Assembly (NCBI GenBank): GCA_900544195.1
Contig: UQUJ01000018.1
Span: 1 to 47,695 of the forward strand
Source: an uncultured Alistipes sp.
GTDB lineage: Bacteria; Bacteroidota; Bacteroidia; Bacteroidales; UBA932
DNA: 47,695 bases
Direction of reading: 5' to 3'
Part shown: positions 33,066 through 39,801 of the stretch, one piece after another
Layout of the letters: each line of letters starts with the position of its first letter
Numbering within the stretch: the first letter of the stretch is position 1
Notes under the pieces: generated by a model
Told to the model about the DNA's origin: nothing
The model's database searches: none
What the model saw: only the letters and a program-made list of their open reading frames with translations
Program-made: the position numbers and the translations under genes

Positions 33066-34649
33066 ATGGCAGAAAAAATCATCATTCTGGATTTCGGTTC
33101 GCAGGTGACGCAACTCATCGGGCGCAGACTCCGCGAGCTGAACGTTTATTGCGAGATCTACCCGTTCAACAAGGTCCCTGCGCTGGACTCCTCCGTCAAG
33201 GGAGTGATCCTTTCCGGAAGCCCTTGCTCGGTGCGTGACAAGAACGCCCCGCAGATCGACCTCGGCGGCATCAAAGGCAGGTTTCCTCTTCTGGGAATAT
33301 GCTATGGCGCGCAGTATCTTGCCCATAAGTATGGCGGCGAGGTGCTTGGCTCCCTGGCCCGTGAATATGGCCGTGCGATGCTGGATGTCGTTGACTCAGA
33401 ATCACCTCTGCTTAAGGGAGTTTCGGCTCACTCACAGGTCTGGATGTCGCACGGGGACACGATCGCCCGTCTGCCGGAGGGCGCGGAGGTGATCGCCTCG
33501 ACCGAGAGCGTCACCAACGCTGCTTTTCACATCAAGGGCGAGCAGACCTACGCCGTGCAGTTCCACCCGGAGGTCTTCCACACGACTGAAGGCACGAAAA
33601 TCCTCGGCAATTTCGCTTTGGGAATATGCGGCTGCAAGGGTGACTGGACTCCTGCCTCGTTCATTGAGACGACAGTAGCCAGCCTCAGGGAACAGATCGG
33701 GGACGAGAAGGTAATCCTCGGACTCAGCGGCGGTGTCGATTCGACGGTCGCCGGCGTGCTGCTGAACAAGGCCATCGGCCACAACCTCACCTGCATATTC
33801 GTGAACAACGGCCTGTTGAGAAAGAATGAATATGAGGATGTGCTGGCTTCGTACAAGGACATGGATCTCAATGTCATCGGAGCCGATGCGTCCAAGGAGT
33901 TCCTTGACGCTCTCGCCGGCGTTACCGAGCCTGAGGCCAAGAGAAAGATCATCGGAAGGCTCTTCGTGGAGACCTTCGACAAATACGCCCGCACCATCGA
34001 GAACGCCCGCTGGCTCGCCCAGGGGACCATCTATCCTGACGTGATCGAGTCCGCCGGCATCGAGGGCATCGCCTCCAAGATCAAGTCCCACCACAATGTG
34101 GGCGGTCTTCCGGAGAAGATGAACCTGAAGATTGTCGAGCCGCTGCGTGCGCTGTTCAAGGACGAGGTCCGCAGGGTCGGCAGAGCCTTGGGCATCAAGG
34201 AGGAACTTGTCGGCAGGCATCCTTTCCCGGGACCGTCACTCGCCATCCGTATCATAGGCGACATCACCGAAGAGAAACTGAACGTTCTCCGCGAGGCCGA
34301 CGACATATTCATAAAAGGGCTTCGTGAATATGATTGCTCCTCCCTTCACCTTCCGTCCGCTTCCGATCCTCGTGTGGAGGCCTCGAACCTTTATGACGCC
34401 ATCTGGCAGGCCGGGGTTATCCTGCTGCCTATCAAGAGTGTGGGAGTAATGGGTGATGAACGCACCTACGAGAATCCTGTGGCTCTCCGCGCCGTGGTCT
34501 CCACCGACGCCATGACCGCCGACTGGTTCCATTTCCCGTATGACTTCCTCGCCCAGGTCAGCAACGACATCATCAACAAGGTCAAAGGGGTCAACCGCGT
34601 GGTGTACGACATCTCCTCCAAACCTCCTGCAACGATCGAGTGGGAGTAA
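33066..34649 (+). CDS. guaA: GMP synthase (glutamine-hydrolysing)
   Basis: 527 aa, cytoplasmic; converts XMP to GMP using glutamine and ATP. The N-terminal class I amidotransferase carries the triad Cys79 (LLGICYGAQ), His167 and Glu169 (VQFHPEVF). The ATP-pyrophosphatase P-loop is SGGVDS at 221-226 in VILGLSGGVDSTVAG. The C-terminal dimerisation domain ends in SKPPATIEWE, the conserved XMP-binding tail. Length and order are normal. It stands alone with its own promoter. It is followed by a very large hairpin. Confidence 0.97.
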   Translation: MAEKIIILDFGSQVTQLIGRRLRELNVYCEIYPFNKVPALDSSVKGVILSGSPCSVRDKNAPQIDLGGIKGRFPLLGICYGAQYLAHKYGGEVLGSLAREYGRAMLDVVDSESPLLKGVSAHSQVWMSHGDTIARLPEGAEVIASTESVTNAAFHIKGEQTYAVQFHPEVFHTTEGTKILGNFALGICGCKGDWTPASFIETTVASLREQIGDEKVILGLSGGVDSTVAGVLLNKAIGHNLTCIFVNNGLLRKNEYEDVLASYKDMDLNVIGADASKEFLDALAGVTEPEAKRKIIGRLFVETFDKYARTIENARWLAQGTIYPDVIESAGIEGIASKIKSHHNVGGLPEKMNLKIVEPLRALFKDEVRRVGRALGIKEELVGRHPFPGPSLAIRIIGDITEEKLNVLREADDIFIKGLREYDCSSLHLPSASDPRVEASNLYDAIWQAGVILLPIKSVGVMGDERTYENPVALRAVVSTDAMTADWFHFPYDFLAQVSNDIINKVKGVNRVVYDISSKPPATIEWE

Positions 34650-34665
34650 TTTCCTGTTTGGACCG

Positions 34666-34746
34666 CCGAAAGAGAGTTTCCCCTGTGGCACCTACGCATC
34701 ACGCCCTATCCGGGTGAAGGGCGCCACAGGGGAAACTCTCTTTCGG
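34666..34746. terminator. Perfect 24-bp inverted repeat after guaA
   Basis: The left arm at 34666-34689 starts CCGAAAGAGAGTTTCC and ends CTGTGGC. Its exact complement is at 34723-34746. The 33-nt loop contains a second hairpin (GCCCT 34703-34707 / AGGGC 34718-34722). There is no T-run, so a classical intrinsic terminator is not proven; a processed RNA, cruciform or transposon-end role is also possible. Confidence 0.6.
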
Positions 34747-34834
34747 CTGCTTCCGGCTTATTCTGGCAAAGTTGCCGCAGGGGGACTCTCATTCGGTGGC
34801 TTCATGTTTTATTCTGGTAAATAGTGCCACATGA
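34723..34834. repeat. Degenerate 51-52-bp tandem repeat
   Basis: GCCACAGGGGAAACTCTCTT at 34723 is echoed by GCCGCAGGGGGACTCTCATT at 34774, and GCCACATG at 34826 begins a third unit. TTATTCTGG(C/T)AAA recurs inside each unit. The right arm of the 24-bp hairpin is the first unit. Confidence 0.6.
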
Positions 34835-34859
34835 ACACATCCGTTCGGTATAGCTGTTG

Positions 34860-35093
34860 TTAGAAATATTTCTCACACATTTCCTTTAACTGCTTGTCTG
34901 TGAGGCTTGAGGTGCCTGCGGACTGAATCATTGAGTACTCGGGTTTGTTCTTGCCTATGATGAACTCACGCTCCTTACCATTGATGTCAGCCAAAAGATG
35001 GTAGTTTCCTTTATATTTCTGCTCGACACTCACGTTTGAGTAATGCTTGCCGTTGATGTCAAAGGACACAGAGACCTTTTTGCGATGTGTCAC
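34860..35093 (-). CDS. Small hypothetical protein, 77 aa
   Basis: I do not recognise this product. Starting at GTG 35093 it reads THRKKVSVSFDINGKHYSNV, SVEQKYKGNYHLLADINGKE, then REFIIGKNKPEYSMIQSAGT and LTDKQLKEMCEKYF. The strand-rich pattern with two 'INGK' repeats looks like a real small domain rather than random translation. Its start overlaps the stop of the HipA remnant (GAAGTGACA), so it may itself be a remnant from the same mobile region. No signal peptide. Confidence 0.4.
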   Translation of the reverse strand: MTHRKKVSVSFDINGKHYSNVSVEQKYKGNYHLLADINGKEREFIIGKNKPEYSMIQSAGTSSLTDKQLKEMCEKYF

Positions 35094-35255
35094 TTCGGGA
35101 TATCTCCACCGATGTTGAAGATGTAGGTCAGGTCATAGGCCGGAGCAAGGCACCATTTGCTTCCTTATTCATCAGAAAAGAGAAGTTTTTGTTGTGGTCA
35201 TCGGTGTTGTTCGCGAGTATAAAAGAAAATTGGACTGAAATTTCTTATATAGTCT
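35090..35255 (-). pseudogene. HipA-type kinase toxin, fragment with frameshift
   Basis: The reverse strand reads QFSFILANNTDDHNKNFSFL then MNKEANG. A frame change occurs at GCAAATGG. The next frame continues KWCLAPAYDLTYIFNIGGDIPK and stops at 35090. HipA kinases carry NxxDDHxKNFSF (catalytic loop) followed by LAPAYDLTY, so identification is solid. Only about 55 codons remain, without start, ATP-binding lobe or C-terminus. Confidence 0.85.
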
Positions 35256-35341
35256 TGCATGTCATCCGAATGGTTCAGGCACCCACCGGATGGCATCGGT
35301 TGCTGAGCTACCCGTTTCTGGTTACTGAGCCCCATCTCCGG

Positions 35342-35362
35342 TCACTGAGCCTGTCGAAGTGA
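35342..35362. repeat. Dispersed palindrome (TCACTGAGCCTGTCGAAGTG), copy 1
   Basis: TCACT-GAGCCTGTCGA-AGTGA, flanked by GG/CC that extend the symmetry. Identical 21-nt copy at 46424-46444. A partial copy, GTTACTGAGCC, lies just upstream at 35331. It ends 15 nt before the SGNH gene's stop, so it may act as its terminator. Confidence 0.7.
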
Positions 35363-35376
35363 CCCCTCCTTTCAAC

Positions 35377-36291
35377 CTATTCAGCCCTGAAACCCGGCGC
35401 CAGACATCTGAGCCATGCGATGAGCGCTTGTGCGATTCTTTCGTGTCCCTCGTCAGTAGGGTGAAGTCTGTCCCGGTCACGTGGAAAATATTCCTTCTGC
35501 GAGCGGTTGAGCGGGAATATTCCTGAAATGGCGTTGAGGTCGATCACCGGCACCGCCCACACGCTGCCGGCCTCCTTGACCGCATTGACGTAGGCGTCAA
35601 CATATTCCCCGCAGCTGTTGGTGTAGTTCTCGTCCGGCTGGATGTTGGTCTCGCCGAATTTCGCGTAGCCTCTGTGCAGCGGAGTCATCAGGATGACCTG
35701 CTGATGAGGGTACATGTTCTTGAGCGAATCAAGCGCCATGTTGATCCTGCCCTTGAAGGTGCTTTGGTCGAGGTTTGGAGTCCTGTGCCTTCTCGTCTGC
35801 ATCGACTTCGGCTCACCGTTCGCCGCCTCCACCTTGATATATTCCTCAGTGAACCATTCGCCGATAGGAACCCCGGCATTGAAGTCGTTGGTTCCCATCA
35901 GGATAAGGATCGCGTCGATGTTGTCCCCGTACTCACTTTTCAGCCTGTTCGCCTGCGGAAGGACCTCATTCCATTGCTGCCCGTTTTGAGCCACCACGCA
36001 AGGGATGATTCCGATCTCCCGCGCCATGAACCAGTAGTACTTCTCCGGCCCGTTAGCCACCTTCGGATCCGAGATCGAGTCCCCGATGATCCCCACTCTC
36101 GCCCCGTACCATGGATGGGTCGTGTCCACAACTTGTCCATCAGTCAAGCTCTTGCCTTTTTCGATGGCGTGGCATTCTTTTCTACCGGTCGCGGAGTCTG
36201 CCAAAGCGCCGGTTCCTGATATTCCATGTGCGAGACTTCCGTTTGCAATGAGCATCGCCGCCAATGTCACCCAAAATCTGATTGTTTTCAT
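35377..36291 (-). CDS. Secreted SGNH/GDSL-family hydrolase
   Basis: 304 aa with a signal peptide (MKTIRFWVTLAAMLIANGSLA). SGNH blocks: Ser72 in GIIGDSISDP (block I), Asn135 in MGTNDF (block III), and the dyad Asp274/His277 in DRDRLHPTDEGH (block V). GQQW near 104-107 may hold the block II Gly. The fold covers esterases, lipases and carbohydrate acetyl-esterases. It is exported, so it likely removes ester groups from extracellular glycans or lipids. No operon partner: a HipA remnant lies downstream and gene-free sequence upstream. Substrate unknown. Confidence 0.88.
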   Translation of the reverse strand: MKTIRFWVTLAAMLIANGSLAHGISGTGALADSATGRKECHAIEKGKSLTDGQVVDTTHPWYGARVGIIGDSISDPKVANGPEKYYWFMAREIGIIPCVVAQNGQQWNEVLPQANRLKSEYGDNIDAILILMGTNDFNAGVPIGEWFTEEYIKVEAANGEPKSMQTRRHRTPNLDQSTFKGRINMALDSLKNMYPHQQVILMTPLHRGYAKFGETNIQPDENYTNSCGEYVDAYVNAVKEAGSVWAVPVIDLNAISGIFPLNRSQKEYFPRDRDRLHPTDEGHERIAQALIAWLRCLAPGFRAE

Positions 36292-36835
36292 TGTATTTTA
36301 AGTGTTAAAATTTGCCTTAGTGATCCGAGGGCTTCTCGGTTGCATAATTCGCTTTGTGAAGTTACGAATTATTCCTCGGAAACAGAAATCTGTATAGTAA
36401 TTCTTAAAAAATAACTTGAACAATTTGTATATCTTTATGGTCTATATTTCTTTTCTCATCAGTCGTCTATCTCCAGTACACGCCTTCTTCCAAAAGAAAT
36501 CTATCCTCATAAATCTGACGTAACTGCTCAGGTGTCCCCTGTCCTGACCATAAGCCGAGGATGACACGAGGCTTTCACCTTCCCGCTGTGACTTTTTTCA
36601 AAATTTATCCTCATGCCGCAAGGCCGTGGTTCAGACCGCTAAAAACCAGCCGTTTGTAGCCCATGTGAGTCCCACAGAACCGCTGAAACCTGATGTTTTT
36701 CACTCTCAAACCTTGAGCCCACTTGAAATAGTGCTTTTTGCCACTTTTACCCATTACAGAAGTATCTGCGAGGCACATGTTTTTCAAAAAACGACTTTTT
36801 ATCATGTCAGACACGGATATTTGCTGGTGAGCCCT
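36292..36835. other. Gene-free, repeat-bearing stretch
   Basis: Holds the SGNH gene leader and sequence related to element family C: TGATGTTTTTCACTCTCAAACC at about 36691 echoes 37086-37105, and TTGAGCCCACTTGAAA at about 36714 is an imperfect inverse of TTTCAAGTGGACTCAA at 36837. A 67-codon reverse frame at 36611-36814 shows no recognisable family. Confidence 0.45.
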
Positions 36836-36850
36836 TTTTCAAGTGGACTC

Positions 36851-36882
36851 AACCTTCAAACAAACAATTCAAAGCAGCTTCT
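36851..36882. repeat. Half element, family C (right end)
   Basis: AACCTTCAAACAAACAATTC followed by AAAGCAGCTTCT is the same right end as the complete element at 36971-37132 (one base different). A matching left end was not found. Confidence 0.6.
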
Positions 36883-37447
36883 AAGCATGTTGATGAAATC
36901 CGTACTATTTATGACTGTGGGAAGATCAAGATGAATCCAAATGACCGATTGTTGTTAGTAAGTTTAAATAAGAAGCTGTTTTGAATTGTTTGAAATGTTC
37001 TTTGAGGTGAAAAATCTTCATTTTCTTCCCGCTTCTTCAGTCAGATAGCACCGCTATCTTCCTTGGAAGAAGCGGTCGAAACTGAAGTTTTTCACTCTCA
37101 AACCTTCAAACAAACAATTCAAAACAGCTTCTAAAAGTTTTGATGATGCAAAGGCTAACGGAGTATATCGGAGAATCAGTGTCTATGAAAAAACGCATAG
37201 GTATTGGGCGATTGCAAAATCACGTGCCAGTCAAATAAATTACATAGAAGGAGTATATCATGGAATTGTACGTTCCGTACTCAAAGTTGAAGGGCATGAA
37301 TGGGCTTTTTGTGACGATGAAAGCAATGTGTCTTTCGGTAAAGAAAGATGTTGTTTTCGTGGAGTTTTGACTATGGATTCTTCTTATCTCAACAAAGATG
37401 TAAGCGATTACCCTTATGGCAGCGGAGGTGCGATCAGATACATTTAG
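36883..37447 (+). pseudogene. Unidentified ORF split by an inverted-repeat element
   Basis: Part 1 (36883-36969) reads KHVDEIRTIYDCGKIKMNPN then DRLLLVSLN. Part 2 (37133-37447) reads KSFDDAKANGVYRRISVYEK, THRYWAIAKSRASQINYIEG, VYHGIVRSVLKVEGHEWAFC ... GSGGAIRYI and a stop. Removing 36970-37132 (163 nt) rejoins them in frame as ...VSLN-KSFDDAK..., which strongly suggests one protein interrupted by insertion. The 5' end is missing upstream, behind another half element. I do not recognise the family. No ATG opens part 2, so no long product is expected. Part 2 codon use is AT-rich compared with the PUL genes. Confidence 0.65.
36971..37132. mobile_element. MITE-like inverted-repeat element, family C
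   Basis: 162 bp. The left end AGAAGCTGTTTTGAATTGTT and the right end ...CAATTCAAAACAGCTTCT form an inverted repeat of about 22 bp. A central imperfect hairpin (CCGCTTCTTC ... GGAAGAAGCGG, about 37031-37077) gives the whole element a cruciform-like plan. No ORF. It interrupts the reading frame above. Confidence 0.75.
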
Positions 37448-37878
37448 GAAGCAATATAGGAGTTGACGGACTTTTGACGTGTTGAGGTACCTCCAGATAA
37501 TTGCGATTGCATGTCGCTTTGGACAAAATATTAACAATTAACCATTTACGGAATAATTGCCTACGAATGTTTTGGTATCGCTTTATGTCTTTTAAAAAAC
37601 CGATTTACGAAATGCCTTCATCCCAATGTTGGATAGAAGCGTCGGCGAGACACATTGCCGTGAAAATGGTGTACGCTTGGCTTTGAGTTTTTCAGCCATG
37701 TCTGGCCTCTGTGGGCATAGGTATGTTATGTTGCTGAAAGCGTTTTGTAAAATGTAGTCCGGCAACAAGAAGGCTTCAATGGATATGTTTGGATCAAGCA
37801 TACGGGAGACCTGACTTTGTCCATTGTTTGGCCACGGTTTCCTCTCCGGTGCCGAACTTGGCATCCTAACCTTGGTTG
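37448..37878. other. Gene-free stretch
   Basis: Short frames on both strands, none with a recognisable domain or ribosome site. May contain decayed mobile DNA. Confidence 0.4.
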
Positions 37879-38080
37879 GTACACCAGAAGAGCCTTTCCT
37901 GTACCAATGGCGTGTCATGGACCGTTTTGTACACCAGAAGAGCCTTTCCTGTACCAGTGGCGTGTCATGGACTGTTTGGTACACAGAAGAGCCTTTCCTG
38001 TACCAGTGGCGTGTCATGGACTGTTTTGTACACCAGAAGAGCCTTTCCTGTACCAGTGGCGTGTCATAGACTGTTTGGTA
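37879..38080. repeat. 49-50-bp tandem repeat, 4 copies
   Basis: Units start at 37879, 37929, 37979 and 38028. The unit begins GTACACCAGAAGAGCCTTTC and ends GTCATGGACTGTTTT. The third unit lacks one C. Related GTACCAGAATAGCCTTTC-type words occur at 46475-46500. Confidence 0.9.
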
Positions 38081-38110
38081 GATTCTCCCTAAGGTAGCCT
38101 ACCAGCCCCA

Positions 38111-38193
38111 TTCTGTCCACCGAACCGGCCATTCCGTGGATGAGTTCCCTGACAAAGCCGTTCTGTCCACCGAACCGGCCATTCCGTGGATGA
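38111..38193. repeat. 33-bp direct repeat with 50-bp period, 2 copies
   Basis: TTCTGTCCACCGAACCGGCC continuing to GTGGATGA occurs at 38111-38143 and 38161-38193, exactly 50 bp apart. Its sequence is unrelated to the adjacent array, but the period matches. Confidence 0.85.
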
Positions 38194-38340
38194 ACGTCCA
38201 ACAAGACTTCTCTGTGGCTGTACTTTTCCGGGATCGTCTCGTCCTTGGAAAAGAACAAGTTCTTAATTTCCAGATAAACAAGTCAAAACTGCTTCTATTT
38301 TTCTTATTGATGCTGAAAATTACAAACAGTGAGTTTGTTA

Positions 38341-38455
38341 AGTAATGTTGAAAAAATAAGTTGCATCAATCGGTAAAATTGAATACATAGAATCACCCTT
38401 GAACATCAATGTATTGCAAATTTAAAGTGATGCAGGTTATTTTTTACATTTTACT
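38341..38455. mobile_element. MITE-like inverted-repeat element, family A copy 2
   Basis: 115 bp. The left end AGTAATGTTGAAAAAATAAG (then TTGCATCA) and the right end, reversed AGTAAAATGTAAAAAATAAC (then CTGCATCA), form an imperfect 28-bp inverted repeat. Ends match the copy at 7303-7457; the interiors differ. It abuts the promoter of the membrane-protein gene at 38567, and the -33-like TTTG (38463-38466) lies just outside it. Confidence 0.72.
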
Positions 38456-38462
38456 AAATAAA

Positions 38463-38495
38463 TTTGGTTTATGTCATAAACTTATTTATATTTGC
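38463..38495 (+). promoter_or_regulatory. Promoter of the membrane protein / wHTH pair
   Basis: TTTG at 38463-38466 and TATATTTGC at 38487-38495 with 20 nt between them, a textbook Bacteroidota promoter. Confidence 0.7.
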
Positions 38496-38566
38496 AAAGA
38501 GCTTATGGCGTATGCGCAGCGTCAGATGGCTCCAACGGATTATAAATCAATAAGAAAATCAAAATT

Positions 38567-39145
38567 ATGGAACAGAGTTCACAAATGAGTGCGGAACAAA
38601 GCCTCAAACTCATTAATGAGACCTTACGCGACAGTCGTCTGGTCATTACGAAAAGATCGGGTAGTCATTTCATTCTCTGGGGCGCTATTCTCACGCTGAT
38701 CGCCCTTGCCGTGTACTTCCTTTGGAGGTCAAGCGGCAATCCGGCCTGGAATTTACTGTGGTTCGCCATGCCGGCTATAGGGTATCCGCTCGCTGTGGTA
38801 CTGGACAAGGACGCAGAATGTGTCCCGTCCAATCTGATCAGCAATCTCCTTGGGTGGACATGGGGAGCGTTCGGAGCGTTTGCCGTGACAGTCAGTCTCT
38901 GTGCGTTGCTGTTTGCCCCGATGAACCTGACCTTGGTCATTATCCTCCTTTTCGGCTTTGCGGAGAGCATCTCAGGGATGATCCTCAAAAACCTGCCGAT
39001 TGTCATAGCCGGATTTCTCACCGGTGTCCTTGGTGTCATAGCGGCAGTGAAACTTTCCGGAGATTGCAGCCAAATGTTGCTTTTTGTCTTAGCTGGAGTG
39101 ATCCTGGCGCTTACGGGAGTGTGTGTGAAATGCTTAAGGAAATAG
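38567..39145 (+). CDS. Small multi-pass membrane protein
   Basis: 192 aa. A soluble N-terminus (SAEQSLKLINETLRDSRLVI) is followed by about five or six membrane segments from residue 34 (HFILWGAILTLIALAVYF; LLWFAMPAIGYPLAVVL; FGAFAVTVSLCALLF; LTLVIILLFGFAES; LPIVIAGFLTGVLGVIAAV; LLFVLAGVILALTGVCV). No catalytic motif. Bacteroidota often pair such a protein with a MarR/ArsR-like wHTH; that gene follows after 3 nt. It could sense or transport a ligand for the regulator, but the function is unknown. Confidence 0.75.
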   Translation: MEQSSQMSAEQSLKLINETLRDSRLVITKRSGSHFILWGAILTLIALAVYFLWRSSGNPAWNLLWFAMPAIGYPLAVVLDKDAECVPSNLISNLLGWTWGAFGAFAVTVSLCALLFAPMNLTLVIILLFGFAESISGMILKNLPIVIAGFLTGVLGVIAAVKLSGDCSQMLLFVLAGVILALTGVCVKCLRK

Positions 39146-39148
39146 TCG

Positions 39149-39430
39149 ATGTTCAAAAAACTCAACCCGCTTCTGCACTCGGAGCTGAGGCTTGCCGTGA
39201 TGTCGATTCTCGTGGGGGTGGACGAAGCGGATTTCGTCTACATCCGTAAACAGACGGGAGCGACGGCCGGCAACCTTAGTGTCCAGCTTGACAAACTGAG
39301 CGAGGCGGGCTACATAGCGGTGGAAAAGGGATTCAAAGGCAAGAAGCCATGCACGACATGCCGTGTCACAGAAGCTGGAATCTCCGCATTCTCCGAATAT
39401 GTCGCCGCCTTGATGGACTACATCACGTAG
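39149..39430 (+). CDS. Winged-helix transcriptional regulator
   Basis: 93 aa, a single winged-helix domain of the 'winged helix DNA-binding' MarR/ArsR-like type: LLHSELRLAVMSILVGVDEA, DFVYIRKQTGATAGNLSVQL (recognition helix), DKLSEAGYIAVEKGFKGKKP, CRVTEAGISAFSEYVAAL. Three nt separate it from the membrane protein, so the two are cotranscribed and it probably autoregulates the pair. Two Cys in KPCTTC could be incidental. Confidence 0.88.
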   Translation: MFKKLNPLLHSELRLAVMSILVGVDEADFVYIRKQTGATAGNLSVQLDKLSEAGYIAVEKGFKGKKPCTTCRVTEAGISAFSEYVAALMDYIT

Positions 39431-39565
39431 TCTCCTCAACTTTCGTGCGTCTTCGCGCGTACCTTCTGCCATAGAAGTATTGACTTCTTTCCGCAAACAG
39501 CCAGATGGCTTTCATCCTGAAGCCCGTGGAGAAGGACTGTGTGTGCCTCGTGAGCGGAAAGCGGC

Positions 39566-39611
39566 AGATTGCTCACGAGAGCGTTGATTAGGGGACTCTC
39601 GTGAGCAATCT
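39566..39611. terminator. Perfect 16-bp inverted repeat between convergent genes
   Basis: AGATTGCTCACGAGAG (39566-39581), a 14-nt loop, then CTCTCGTGAGCAATCT (39596-39611). It lies between the rightward wHTH gene and the leftward hutI, so a bidirectional terminator is plausible. Part of the arm (TTGCTCACGAGA) is also in the 51-bp array at 11829, so it may be a dispersed element. Confidence 0.6.
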
Positions 39612-39668
39612 AGGCCTATCTGCGCACGAGAGCCTTATGTCTGTTGAGGACTCGGCCTCAGACGCTAA

Positions 39669-39801
39669 TGGCGCTTCGGCAGACTCGGAGACCGGACTGG
39701 CGCTTCAACTTACTCTGCAACCTGTCTGGCGCTTCGGCAGACTCGGCGACCGGGTTGGTGCTTCATCAAGCTTGGTGACCTGTCTGGCGCTTCTGCTGAC
39801 C
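39669..39801. repeat. 29-bp degenerate tandem repeat, about 4.6 copies
   Basis: TGGCGCTTC (or TGGTGCTTC) begins units at 39669, 39698, 39727, 39756 and 39785, exactly 29 bp apart. Alternate units are more alike (GGCAGACTCGG in the first and third), giving a 58-bp higher-order period. The array ends at the hutI stop codon. Confidence 0.8.

Noticed and set aside
36611..36814. 67-aa reverse ORF as a transposase fragment
   Set aside because: No catalytic motif or recognisable family; it overlaps repeat-derived sequence.
37817..38097. Three overlapping ORFs over the 50-bp array
   Set aside because: Period is not a multiple of 3 and the frames are the same repeat read in different phases.
11829..38193. 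CRISPR array
   Set aside because: The arrays have contiguous repeated units without unique spacers between conserved repeats, and no cas genes are present.
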